A stretch of DNA of 41,902 bases from Pirellulales bacterium. GTDB taxonomy: Bacteria > Planctomycetota > Planctomycetia > Pirellulales > UBA1268. Shown here in pieces: positions 32,147 to 40,729 of the stretch. Position numbers and translations under genes: made by a program. Position 1 is the first letter of the stretch; each line of letters begins with the position of its first letter. The stretch lies in assembly GCA_016779265.1 (NCBI GenBank), contig JADHNY010000025.1, positions 1 to 41,902 on the forward strand, in the 5' to 3' direction. The notes under the pieces are model-generated. The model was not told the DNA's origin. It did no database searches and saw only the letters and a program-made list of their open reading frames with translations.

Positions 32147-33244
32147 ATGACACCCAACAGCACACTCGAGCCAGTCACCCGCCAGACCGGAGCACCGAAA
32201 CACGACGACGTTGAGATCGAAGCGATCGGTGGCGTGTCGGATATGGCTGAGGCCGGCGACGCAGTGGTGACTGCAGTGGTCGCCGATGACCGTCCGGGTG
32301 GACATCTTGGTGCGGTCATCGTGCAGGAAGATGACGACGAAGTCCGTCGCGATGGTGCAAAAGAACTGCTCAAAGGCAGTTGGCGTGACCTTGATTGGGT
32401 CGTGCTCGGCTGGATTGGCGGTATTCATATCGCCGCCCTCGCTGCTCCCTTCTATTTCACGTGGTCCGGCCTGGCGGTCTTCGCCTTGCTGGCGTGGATC
32501 ACGGGAGGTCTGGGCGTCTGTCTGGGCTACCACCGACTCCTGACGCACGGAAGTTTCGGGACCTACCGGCCGGTGCGTTGGCTGTTCGCTTTGCTTGGGG
32601 GAATTTCGGGTGAAGGGTCTTCGCTGATCTGGGTGGCCAACCATCGCAAGCACCATGTGTTCAGCGATCAGGAAGGCGACCCGCATTCACCCCGAGAAGG
32701 TGGACTCTGGGCTCACATGCTCTGGCTCTTTCCGCGGCATCCCTCGGCTGAGGTCGACGCACACATCAAACGCTGGGCACCAGACCTGCAGCGAGACGCC
32801 GGGTTGCGGTTCCTGCACAGCACTTTTTTGCTGTGGCACATCGCGCTGGGGGTGGGGCTGTTGGCTGCCGGATGGGCATACGGTGGCCAGTATGTCGGCG
32901 TTTCGTGGCTTGTATGGGGGATGGCTGTGCGGATGGTCTACGTCTTCCACGTCACCTGGTTCGTCAACTCTGCCACGCACATGTGGGGCTACCGCAACTA
33001 TGAAACCACAGACGACTCCACCAATCTCTGGTGGGTGGGGTTGCTGGCTTTCGGTGAAGGCTGGCACAACAATCACCACGCCTATCAGCGAATGGCCCGT
33101 CATGGTCACCGCTGGTGGGAGCTTGACGTGACATACTGGGCGATTCTGGTGATGGAGAAACTGGGGCTTGCCTGGGATGTGGTGCACACCATTCCCCGTT
33201 CGTCTTCGGCGACCAAAGCCCGAGTCACCGCCGAGGCGTCCTGA
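32147..33244 (+). CDS. membrane acyl-CoA/acyl-lipid desaturase (delta-9 type)
   Basis: Di-iron membrane enzyme that introduces a double bond into a fatty acyl chain. The three histidine boxes are HRLLTH, HRKHH and HNNHH, in the order and spacing of the SCD/DesC family. Hydrophobic helices surround them (LDWVVLGWIGGIHIAALAAPFYF; VFALLAWITGGLGVCLGYH; LWHIALGVGLLAAGWAYG). I chose the ATG at 32147 because GAGG lies 8 nt upstream; in-frame ATGs run back to 32036. The first 70 or so residues are acidic and polar (VIVQEDDDEVRRD) and not part of the catalytic fold. It would adjust membrane fluidity. Confidence 0.92.
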   Translation: MTPNSTLEPVTRQTGAPKHDDVEIEAIGGVSDMAEAGDAVVTAVVADDRPGGHLGAVIVQEDDDEVRRDGAKELLKGSWRDLDWVVLGWIGGIHIAALAAPFYFTWSGLAVFALLAWITGGLGVCLGYHRLLTHGSFGTYRPVRWLFALLGGISGEGSSLIWVANHRKHHVFSDQEGDPHSPREGGLWAHMLWLFPRHPSAEVDAHIKRWAPDLQRDAGLRFLHSTFLLWHIALGVGLLAAGWAYGGQYVGVSWLVWGMAVRMVYVFHVTWFVNSATHMWGYRNYETTDDSTNLWWVGLLAFGEGWHNNHHAYQRMARHGHRWWELDVTYWAILVMEKLGLAWDVVHTIPRSSSATKARVTAEAS

Positions 33245-33421
33245 GAGCGGCCTTCCCACTATGGGGGGTGGTGTTCGTGCGGGGTTGGAGCGGTTCCCGC
33301 AGACTGGGTGGCCAGAAATGCCGATGAGGGCTGAAGCTGCCTGGCATGTCCGATCTGCTTCTGCAGCGGGGGCTGCTGTTATTGCATTCCCCGAGGCTCC
33401 CGGTAGACTTCGGGTCACATT

Positions 33422-33450
33422 TTGACAGAATTGAAGCACACAACTTGCAG
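33422..33450 (+). promoter_or_regulatory. possible rpsO promoter (-35 element)
   Basis: A perfect TTGACA (33422-33427) lies 40 bp before the rpsO ATG, but the hexamer 17 bp later is TTGCAG, a poor -10. A second candidate with TTGCAT and TAGACT spaced 16 bp lies at 33382-33409. One of the two probably serves rpsO. Confidence 0.3.
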
Positions 33451-33467
33451 AAACTGTTTGGGTCTCC

Positions 33468-33737
33468 ATGTCGTTGACAAAAGATCGTAAGTCGGAACTG
33501 ATCGGTGAGTTCAAGAGGGGCAACGCCGACACGGGGTCGGCCGAGGTGCAGATCGCGCTGCTCTCTGACCGCATCACGCAGCTCACGCAACACTTCAAGA
33601 AGCACGCGAAAGATCACGCGAGCCGTCGCGGGCTGCTCATGATGGTTAGCCGTCGTCGACGTCTGCTTGACTACCTCAAGCGGGTCGCGCCCAATCGCTA
33701 CCTCGATGTCATCCAGCGGCTGAACATCCGGAAGTGA
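33468..33737 (+). CDS. rpsO: 30S ribosomal protein S15
   Basis: Primary 16S rRNA-binding protein of the small-subunit platform. The 89 residues match the usual length exactly. The conserved core is visible: [50 protein letters not shown], split around the H..D.HSRRGLL rRNA-contact region. No Shine-Dalgarno precedes the ATG. It is followed by pnp, the classical rpsO-pnp order, but with an unusually long 563-bp gap. Confidence 0.98.
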   Translation: MSLTKDRKSELIGEFKRGNADTGSAEVQIALLSDRITQLTQHFKKHAKDHASRRGLLMMVSRRRRLLDYLKRVAPNRYLDVIQRLNIRK

Positions 33738-34300
33738 TCGAGTTTTTGTCTGTCTGCTTTCTGCAAGAAGGCAGACGCACAGAAGGCGGTTGCTGGGGGG
33801 ATGGTTCCGGCGGTTGTTGCCGTCGGGCAGTTTTTCATAGGGTGGCTTCTCATCGGGGATTGCAGTTGTGCGGTCCTGATGGGCTGGGTGCCGCGGGCTT
33901 CGGTTTCGCCGGGTACCAACGCCGATGCGTGAGCTGCGAAGTGACGCGAGGAATGGTGGCGTCCGGCAGTTTATTTGCGGCAGCGAGCCTAAGGCAGTGC
34001 ACCGGTGAATCAGAACCGCATCAGTTGAGGAGTGCACGGGATTTTCAGCAGCGAACAGCAGGCGGTGTTCGTCGCTATGTTCCCTCGCCAGTGACTGGCT
34101 TTTCAGGGCTCCAATGGGAGCCGCAACAAACCAAGGTTTTGGGTTAGGAATTGGATTCGGGCGGAGCATCTGGGTCGGAATGGGTCTGACGTCAGTGCCG
34201 TCCACACCTGCTCGATAGTTGCACGTGAGTCGGTCACACAAAACGCTGTGACTGCGATTCGCGACGTGCTGAGCAGGAAGCAAATGTCTGGAAGGATGGA
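33738..34300. other. long rpsO-pnp intergenic region without a supported gene
   Basis: About 563 bp. A 137-codon plus-strand frame (33734-34147) is open, but it overlaps the rpsO stop, has no ribosome site, and its translation, rich in Cys, Arg and Gly, does not look like a protein. Two hairpins are visible: an 11-bp one right after rpsO and a 6-bp one (GTCACA/TGTGAC, 34233-34252) about 50 nt before pnp. It could hold a small RNA or a pnp autoregulatory leader; I see no RNase P, tmRNA or 6S signature. Confidence 0.5.
33752..33776 (+). terminator. 11-bp hairpin just after rpsO (terminator or RNase III site)
   Basis: GTCTGCTTTCT (33752-33762) pairs with AGAAGGCAGAC (33766-33776) over 11 bp including one T-G wobble, with a GCA loop. 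It lies 15 nt after the rpsO stop. A T run precedes rather than follows it, so intrinsic termination is uncertain. In Escherichia coli the rpsO-pnp gap is processed by RNase III at such a stem. Confidence 0.5.
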
Positions 34301-36454
34301 ATGGCTGTGAAAGTTCGAGTTGAACGCACTATTGGCGATCGTGTTTTAAGCATGGAAACCGGGCTACTGGCCAAGCAGGCTGCCGGGAGTGTGCTTGTTC
34401 AGTATGGCGAGACTGTGGTCCTTGTGGCCGCTGCGACTGGCGCTCCTCGAGCGGGAATCGATTTCTTCCCGCTGACGTGCGACTACCGTGAGCGGGCTGC
34501 CGCTGCCGGCAAGTTCCCTGGAGGCTTTCTCAAGCGAGAAGGCCGTCCAACGATGAAGGAGACGCTCACCAGTCGACTGATCGACCGGCCGATTCGTCCG
34601 CTCTTCCCTGTGGGCTTCTACGATGAAGTTCAGGTGCAGGCCAATGTCCTCGCCAGCGACCGGCAGACCGATGGCGACGTGCTCGCCATGAATGGTGCCT
34701 CGGCGGCCCTCTGTATCTCCGAACTTCCCTTCCAGGGGCCGATTGGTAGCGTTCGGCTGGCTCAGATTGATGGCGTGTTTGTGCCGTTTCCCTCGCAGGA
34801 TCAGCTCGAGGAGAGCGACCTCGACCTGATTGTTTCGGGCAGCGAAGACTCGGTGCTGATGATCGAGGGCTTTGCCCGCGAAATGCCAGAAGACCGGATG
34901 CTCGAGGCGATCGACGAGTGTCAGCGGATCATCCGTGAGCTCTGCCTGATGCAGAAGGAACTCATGGAGAAGGGTGGCAAGGCGAAGAAGGAATATGACA
35001 TTCCGGACTATAAGCCACTCCAGGATCGCATCTATGGCAGCTATCTCGCTGAGATGAAGCAGGCCAAGGCGATCGAGGGCAAGCTCGAGCGAAACGAAGT
35101 GAGCAAGCAGCTCAAGGAAAAGGCCAAGGCTGAGATCATTCCTGATCCCAATGCTGAGGGTGCCGTGTGCGATGCACACTTCTCCCATGTCTGGCACGAC
35201 CTTGAGGAAAAGGCTGTTCGCGAGCTGATCCTCGAAGGCCGTCGTCCTGACGGGCGTGACTCAAAGACGCTGCGGCCGATCAGCTGCGAAGTTGACCTGC
35301 TGCCCCGCGTGCATGGCTCAGCTCTCTTCCAGCGTGGTGAGACCCAGGCTTTGGTGACGATCACACTCGGCACCGGCAAGGATGAGCAGCGAGTCGACGG
35401 CCTCTTCGACGAATACTCGAAGAAGTTCATGCTCGACTACTACTTCCCCTCCTTCTCGGTCGGCGAAGTGCGTCCGATTCGTGGCCCAGGTCGCCGCGAG
35501 ATCGGTCACGGTGCTCTCGCCGAGCGAAGCGTGAAGCCCGTGGTGCCGGATCCAGACACCTTCCCTTACACCATCCGTGTCATCTCCGACATCCTCGAGT
35601 CGAACGGCTCGAGCTCGATGGCGTCTGTGTGTGGTGCCACGCTCGGCCTGATGGCTGCAGGTGTGCCGATCACCAACCCGGTTGCAGGCATTTCGGTTGG
35701 TCTCGTCAAGGAGACCGACGACCGCTGGACGCTGCTGACTGACATCATCGGTGATGAAGATCACTTCGGTGATATGGACTTCAAGATTGCCGGCTCACAG
35801 GCAGGCATCACGGGCATTCAGCTCGACCTGAAGATCGCGGGTATCTCTCGTGAGATCATCCAGGCGACACTCTCTCAGTCGCGTGATGCCCGCATGGAGA
35901 TCCTGCGGAACATGATCGGGGCGATCCGTCGTCCACGTGGTGAGATTTCGGGCCATGCTCCACGTCTGCTCCGCACGCAGATTAACCCAGAGAAGATCGG
36001 CTTGCTCATCGGTCCTGGTGGCAAGACGATTCGCTCGATTCAGGAAACCACTGGCGCCAACATCGAAGTCGAGGATGACGGCACCGTCACGGTGGCGGCT
36101 CACGACGGAGAGAGCGCCATGGCTGCGATGGCCAAGGTTGAGGCACTCACCGCGTCGATCCAGATTGGCCGCATCTACGAAGGTCGCGTCACCAGCGTGA
36201 AGGACTTCGGTGCGTTCGTGGAACTGGTGCCAGGCAAGGATGGCCTTTGCCACATCAGCGAGCTGTCTGACGAGTATGTCTCGAGCGTCGGTGATGTCTG
36301 CCAGGTTGGCGACACGATGCGAGTCAAGGTGATCGCCGTTGACGACCAGGATCGAGTCAAGCTCAGCCGTCGGGCTGCGATGCGTGAACTCGCTGGCGAC
36401 GAGGGCGGTGAGGCGGCTGCTGAGGCGAACGAGACCGAGTCCTCTGACGGGTGA
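34301..36454 (+). CDS. pnp: polyribonucleotide nucleotidyltransferase (PNPase)
   Basis: Phosphorolytic 3'-5' exoribonuclease of mRNA decay. The 717 residues contain two RNase PH domains. The first has FFPLTCDYRERAAAAGKFPGGF and LIDRPIRPLFP; the second has SALFQRGETQALVTITLG, RREIGHGALAERS and SVCGATLGLMAAG. A KH domain (INPEKIGLLIGPGGKTIRSIQETTG) and an S1 domain (GRIYEGRVTSVKDFGAFVELVPGKDGLCHISELS) follow. The end is acidic and Glu/Ala-rich. AAGG lies 5 nt before the ATG, and a hairpin lies in the leader. The kinase gene begins three bases after the stop, so they are co-transcribed. Confidence 0.98.
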   Translation: MAVKVRVERTIGDRVLSMETGLLAKQAAGSVLVQYGETVVLVAAATGAPRAGIDFFPLTCDYRERAAAAGKFPGGFLKREGRPTMKETLTSRLIDRPIRPLFPVGFYDEVQVQANVLASDRQTDGDVLAMNGASAALCISELPFQGPIGSVRLAQIDGVFVPFPSQDQLEESDLDLIVSGSEDSVLMIEGFAREMPEDRMLEAIDECQRIIRELCLMQKELMEKGGKAKKEYDIPDYKPLQDRIYGSYLAEMKQAKAIEGKLERNEVSKQLKEKAKAEIIPDPNAEGAVCDAHFSHVWHDLEEKAVRELILEGRRPDGRDSKTLRPISCEVDLLPRVHGSALFQRGETQALVTITLGTGKDEQRVDGLFDEYSKKFMLDYYFPSFSVGEVRPIRGPGRREIGHGALAERSVKPVVPDPDTFPYTIRVISDILESNGSSSMASVCGATLGLMAAGVPITNPVAGISVGLVKETDDRWTLLTDIIGDEDHFGDMDFKIAGSQAGITGIQLDLKIAGISREIIQATLSQSRDARMEILRNMIGAIRRPRGEISGHAPRLLRTQINPEKIGLLIGPGGKTIRSIQETTGANIEVEDDGTVTVAAHDGESAMAAMAKVEALTASIQIGRIYEGRVTSVKDFGAFVELVPGKDGLCHISELSDEYVSSVGDVCQVGDTMRVKVIAVDDQDRVKLSRRAAMRELAGDEGGEAAAEANETESSDG

Positions 36455-36457
36455 TCG

Positions 36458-37225
36458 ATGGCGGCGGGTGACGATGCGGGGCGATCGGTAGCCGATGTCT
36501 ACTCAGAGCTCTCCGCTCTCGTGGGCGGATTGGCCCACGAGATTCGCAACCCGCTCTCCACGATCCAGTTAAACATGGAACTGCTCGCCGAGGATTTCTC
36601 GGATGACAGTTCCACTGGTCCACAGCGTCAGCGGGACCGGCGTGCACGGGCAAAAATTGAGTTAGTCCGCCAGGAGTGCGAGCGACTGCAACGCCTCCTG
36701 GGGGACTTTCTCGACTTTGCTCGGCAGGAAACGCTCACCCTCGAGCTTGGGAATCTCAATGAGGAGATTGAGCAGACGCTCGACTTCTTTGCGGCCCGGG
36801 CTGCTGAGGCTGGCGTGGAGGTGATCCGCTACCTCGATCCGGCCCTGCCGAAAGTTCGCTTTGATCGCGAGACGTTCCGATCGGCAGTTCTGAACCTCTT
36901 GATCAACGCCGTGCAGGCGATGAAGGAGGGCGGACAGCTGGTCGTTCGAACCCGGGCTTCAGGCTTGGGTGTGCTCCTGGAGCTGATTGACACCGGCCCG
37001 GGCATGGATGCCGAGACGCTGGCGAAGGCATTTCGGGCCTTCTACTCCACCAAGCAGGGAGGCTCCGGCTTAGGTCTGCCCACCGCCCGTAAAATGATCG
37101 AGTCGCATGGTGGAAGTATTGACGTCGAGAGCGCTCCCGGCCGTGGCACCAAGGTGGCGATCTGGCTCCCTGCCCCGCCCCGCTTGGCGACCCAAGACGA
37201 GTTGGCGACCCAAGACGAGGAGTAG
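36458..37225 (+). CDS. soluble NtrB-like sensor histidine kinase
   Basis: 255 residues with no membrane helix and almost no sensory domain. The HisKA domain has the phospho-acceptor His27 in GGLAHEIRNPLS; the HATPase_c domain has LNLLINAVQAMKEGG (N box), DTGPGM (G1), FYSTKQGGSGLGL (F and G2) and GRGTKVAIWLP. It begins three bases after pnp and is followed 142 bp later by a sigma-54-dependent response regulator, its likely partner. What it senses is unclear; input may come from another protein. The C-terminus ends in a duplicated LATQDE segment from an 18-bp repeat. The Shine-Dalgarno is weak, so coupling to pnp translation is likely. Confidence 0.92.
   Translation: MAAGDDAGRSVADVYSELSALVGGLAHEIRNPLSTIQLNMELLAEDFSDDSSTGPQRQRDRRARAKIELVRQECERLQRLLGDFLDFARQETLTLELGNLNEEIEQTLDFFAARAAEAGVEVIRYLDPALPKVRFDRETFRSAVLNLLINAVQAMKEGGQLVVRTRASGLGVLLELIDTGPGMDAETLAKAFRAFYSTKQGGSGLGLPTARKMIESHGGSIDVESAPGRGTKVAIWLPAPPRLATQDELATQDEE
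37184..37219 (+). repeat. perfect 18-bp tandem duplication at the 3' end of the kinase gene
   Basis: TTGGCGACCCAAGACGAG occurs at 37184-37201 and again at 37202-37219, encoding LATQDE twice just before the stop codon. It is perfect and in frame. Confidence 0.95.
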
Positions 37226-37367
37226 AGCCAGGGAAGAAGTGGATTGATGCACCCCAACGAGTGTGGCGAGCTGGCGTGTTCAGGCTTTCTGCCAATCGTC
37301 ACGCAAGGCATGTTCACTCTATGCAGAACCTGGACGACACCTCGCCCTCCCTCTTACAACACACGTC

Positions 37368-38801
37368 ATGTCTGCAGCAAAAACTGAAAACGCCGTTGGA
37401 GCTGAGGAAGAACTCCCCACATCGTTGGTGAGTGTGCTAGTGGTCGATAACGACCTCGCGCATGCTCGAACAATGGCGGAGGTTCTCGAGAGGCAAGGTT
37501 ATCGGTGTGTCGTGGCCGGCGGGGGCAAGGAGGGTGCCCAGCGGATCACCGAGGAGGTTTTCGATGTCGTCGTGACCGACTTGATGATGAACGACATCGG
37601 TGGGCTCGACATTCTTGCTGCAGCGAAGCAGGTCTCAGCCGACACCCAGGTGATCCTGGTGACAGGGCATGGCACGATCCCCTCAGCGGTCTCCGCAATG
37701 CAGCAGGGAGCGTATTCCTACCTGCAGAAGCCGCTGGATCTTTCTCAGCTTCGGTCAGCAGTCGAGAAGGCGGCAGAGGGGGTGCTCCTCCGACGGCAGA
37801 ATCTCGAACTCAACCGGCGACTCGATGAGAAGTTCGGGTTCGAGGGAGTGGTTGGCAGCAGCCCACAGATGCTGACGTTAATCGATCGGCTGAAGCGAAT
37901 CGCCCCCACGGATGCCACGGTGCTCGTGCAGGGCGAGACCGGGACTGGGAAAGAACTCGTTGCGCAGGCGATTCATCAGAACAGCCCTCGGAAGTCCAAG
38001 CCATTTGTCGCGCTGAACTGTGCGGCGCTTTCGGAAAACATCCTTGAGAGTGAACTCTTCGGCCATATCAAAGGCGCCTTCACGGATGCATCGAGTGATC
38101 GGATCGGCAAGTTCGAATATGCCAATGGCGGCACGCTCTTCCTCGATGAGGTGGGCGACATGCCGATGGCAACCCAGATCAAGCTGCTGCGGGTTTTGGA
38201 GTCATCGGAAATCACTCGCGTAGGCAGTAACACGCCGGTGCGGGTGAATGTTCGCATCCTTTCGGCGACCAACCGCAACCTGGAAGAGGCGATTTCAGCC
38301 GGCACATTCCGCAGCGATCTCTACCATCGGCTGAAGGTCGTCACGATCGCGATTCCACGGCTGAAAGAGCGTTCGGCAGACATCCCGTTGCTGATAGAGC
38401 ACTTCCTCAAGCAGTTTGCCAAGCGACATGCGAAGAAGATTCGTGGTGTGTCGCCAGCGGCACGGATGCGACTACTTGCCTACGACTGGCCTGGCAACGT
38501 GCGTCAGCTTCGCAACGTGATCGAGAGCATGGTCGTGGTCGACATCGATGGCACCCTCGACATGGACGACCTGCCCCTCGAACTGGAGCCGCAGGCTGGG
38601 GAGGAGCCGCACGTCCCGGAGAATGTCGATATGCACGCGGGGCTCGCCACGCTCGTTGGTAAATCGCTCGAAGAGATTGAACGCATCTTCATCGCTGAAA
38701 CGCTCAAACTCACCGGGGGAAATCGAGAGCAGGCGGCCGAACTGCTCGGAATCGGTGAGCGGACGCTCTATCGCAAGATCAAGGAGTTTCAGCTTTCCTG
38801 A
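37368..38801 (+). CDS. sigma-54-dependent response regulator (NtrC family)
   Basis: 477 residues in three domains. The receiver domain has the acidic pair VVDND, phospho-acceptor Asp71 (VVVTDLMM) and Lys121 (YLQKPLD). The AAA+ domain has Walker [21 protein letters not shown], Walker [13 protein letters not shown] and an arginine-finger region (SDLYHRLKV). The C-terminal Fis-type helix-turn-helix is [23 protein letters not shown]. The sigma-54 contact loop is GAFTDA rather than GAFTGA. I chose the ATG at 37368 (MSAAKTEN); the frame is open to 37263, and neither start has a clear ribosome site. It is paired with the kinase just upstream and would activate sigma-54 promoters not seen here. Confidence 0.93.
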   Translation: MSAAKTENAVGAEEELPTSLVSVLVVDNDLAHARTMAEVLERQGYRCVVAGGGKEGAQRITEEVFDVVVTDLMMNDIGGLDILAAAKQVSADTQVILVTGHGTIPSAVSAMQQGAYSYLQKPLDLSQLRSAVEKAAEGVLLRRQNLELNRRLDEKFGFEGVVGSSPQMLTLIDRLKRIAPTDATVLVQGETGTGKELVAQAIHQNSPRKSKPFVALNCAALSENILESELFGHIKGAFTDASSDRIGKFEYANGGTLFLDEVGDMPMATQIKLLRVLESSEITRVGSNTPVRVNVRILSATNRNLEEAISAGTFRSDLYHRLKVVTIAIPRLKERSADIPLLIEHFLKQFAKRHAKKIRGVSPAARMRLLAYDWPGNVRQLRNVIESMVVVDIDGTLDMDDLPLELEPQAGEEPHVPENVDMHAGLATLVGKSLEEIERIFIAETLKLTGGNREQAAELLGIGERTLYRKIKEFQLS

Positions 38802-38850
38802 GCCCCGTGAGCCCTGAGGGGGAACGCGGGCCTTGGCTGCTGAGCATGTT

Positions 38851-40701
38851 ATGGGCCAGATTCATCGTCTCTCGCAGTCCGTTGTCAATCGCATCGCTGC
38901 TGGTGAAGTGGTGGAGCGGCCTGCGAGTGTGCTGCGTGAACTCCTCGACAATGCTCTCGATTCTGGTGCCCAGCGGATTGATGTCACGCTCGAGCAGGGC
39001 GGCATCGGGCTGGTGAGAGTCGTCGATAACGGAGGTGGGATTGCCGCCGAAGAGCTTCCCTTGGCGGTGGCTGCTCATGCCACGAGCAAACTCTCCACGG
39101 CTGATGACCTTGAGCGGATTGACACCTTTGGCTTTCGCGGAGAGGCGCTGGCTTCTATTGCGGAGGTGTCGCGGATGGTGATTCGTTCCCGTCGTCCAGA
39201 GGATGCGGGCGGAAGCATGCTTGAGGTTGATGGTGGGGAGGCGGGAGAGGTGCAGCCGGAGGGCTGTGCGGTCGGCACGACAGTGGAGGTCCACCAGCTG
39301 TTTGCGAAGGTGCCTGCTCGCCGTTCTTTTCTGAGAACAGCATCGACCGAATGGTCGCATGCGTCGGATGTGTTTACTCGTGCGGCGCTTGCCAACCCGC
39401 AGGTAGCGTTCTCTCTCGTTCATGGCAGCCGACGGGCGCATGACCTGCCGGCGGTGGAGTCCTGGGCAGACCGTATCGAGGGCATATTCGGCCGCTCGGT
39501 TGGTCAGCGGCTGATCACAGTCGAGGCTGACGACGGTGATCTCCGTGTCTCTGGCTACATCGGGAGACCTGAGGCAGACATGGCCAGTCCGCGACTGCAA
39601 CACCTGTTGGTGCGTGGTCGACCGATTCGAGATCGCTCCCTCTCCCACGCGATCCAGGAAGCCTACCGGGGCACGATGCTGACTGGACGGCACCCGATGG
39701 TCTTTCTCCGCATCGATCTGCCAGCTGATCAGGTGGATGTGAATGTGCATCCGGCAAAGAGTGAAGTGCGGTTTCGTGACCCGTCTCGGGTCTATCGACT
39801 TCTGCTCGCCGCCGCCCGCACCGCCCTGCTCGACTCAGACTTGTCCACTGCATTGAAGCCGCCTGCGGTCTCCGGAAGTGCTGGGGCGGTGTCGGCGTTT
39901 CGGCCATTTGAGAGTGGCCGTGCTGATGGCTCCACTGGGAGCAGGCCACCGGCAGTCTTTGGGCAGACCTCCTTCCACACGCCTGCCGCCGCACCGTCGT
40001 CGTTCCCGCAGCCTCACCCCTCGCTTCCGTTTGTCGCGGAGTCGCCAGCCAAGTCAGTGGCTCCATACTCACCCATGGAGTCCGGCACGCCCGCCGACGC
40101 CGAGTCAGAGAAGTCGGCAGCACGCCCCGCCGTGCCGCGAGAGTATGCGGTCCAGATGCATGATCGGTATCTCGTGGTGCAGACGCCTGACGGGATTGAA
40201 GTGATTGACCAGCATGCGCTTCATGAGCGGTTGCTGTTCGAGCGACTGAAGACCGAAGTGGCGGGTGAAGGCCTTGAGATACAACGGATGCTGGTGCCGG
40301 AGTCGGTCGAACTCTCGTCGGCTGAGGCTGAACTGCTGCTTGAGCATGCCGACTCCCTCGCGAAGGCCGGGGTGGCGATCGATTCATTCTCGGGGAATGC
40401 GGTGCTCGTATCGTCGAAGCCTGCGCTCACCGCCGACACCCCTGCCACTGCGATTCTGCAGGAAATCCTGCCACGTCTCGAAGCAGCGGCCTCACCGTCG
40501 ACGGAGACCGTCGTTGAGGAAGTGCTGCACTCCTTGGCCTGCAGAGCGGCGATCAAGGCGGGAGACCGGCTTTCGCAGTCAGAGGTTGATACGCTAGTGC
40601 GGGATCGTCATCTCGCCGCGTCATCGCATTGTCCGCACGGACGGCCCACAACGCTGACGCTGACGAACCGAGAGCTAGACCGTCAGTTTCGTCGCACCTA
40701 A
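38851..40701 (+). CDS. mutL: DNA mismatch repair protein MutL (endonuclease type)
   Basis: 616 residues. The GHKL ATPase half shows VNRIAAGEVVERPASVLRELLDNALDSG, DNGGGI, ATSKL and TFGFRGEALASI. A Pro/Ser/Ala-rich linker (about 330-430) leads to the C-terminal dimerisation domain. That domain carries the endonuclease metal motif DQHALHERLLFE, matching DQHA-x2-E-x4-E, plus ACRAAIKAGD and SHCPHGRPT. It should therefore nick DNA itself, as in bacteria lacking MutH. The ATG at 38851 (MGQIHRLSQS) is chosen; a TTG at 38833 has an AGGGGG-like site upstream and would add six residues. It starts 49 bp after the regulator, and aroDE follows 28 bp later. Confidence 0.96.
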   Translation: MGQIHRLSQSVVNRIAAGEVVERPASVLRELLDNALDSGAQRIDVTLEQGGIGLVRVVDNGGGIAAEELPLAVAAHATSKLSTADDLERIDTFGFRGEALASIAEVSRMVIRSRRPEDAGGSMLEVDGGEAGEVQPEGCAVGTTVEVHQLFAKVPARRSFLRTASTEWSHASDVFTRAALANPQVAFSLVHGSRRAHDLPAVESWADRIEGIFGRSVGQRLITVEADDGDLRVSGYIGRPEADMASPRLQHLLVRGRPIRDRSLSHAIQEAYRGTMLTGRHPMVFLRIDLPADQVDVNVHPAKSEVRFRDPSRVYRLLLAAARTALLDSDLSTALKPPAVSGSAGAVSAFRPFESGRADGSTGSRPPAVFGQTSFHTPAAAPSSFPQPHPSLPFVAESPAKSVAPYSPMESGTPADAESEKSAARPAVPREYAVQMHDRYLVVQTPDGIEVIDQHALHERLLFERLKTEVAGEGLEIQRMLVPESVELSSAEAELLLEHADSLAKAGVAIDSFSGNAVLVSSKPALTADTPATAILQEILPRLEAAASPSTETVVEEVLHSLACRAAIKAGDRLSQSEVDTLVRDRHLAASSHCPHGRPTTLTLTNRELDRQFRRT

Positions 40702-40729
40702 AGCCATTCATTGGAGAGAGTCGACACCC

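Noticed and set aside
33734..34147. 137-codon open frame after rpsO as a possible gene
   Set aside because: Starts within the rpsO stop region, has no Shine-Dalgarno, passes through the 11-bp hairpin, and its translation does not resemble a folded protein.
33738..34300. RNase P RNA, tmRNA or 6S RNA in the rpsO-pnp gap
   Set aside because: None of the conserved sequence blocks of these RNAs could be found by eye on the plus strand.
39515..40387. 290-codon minus-strand open frame inside mutL
   Set aside because: Antisense to intact MutL motifs; no ribosome site or recognisable protein.
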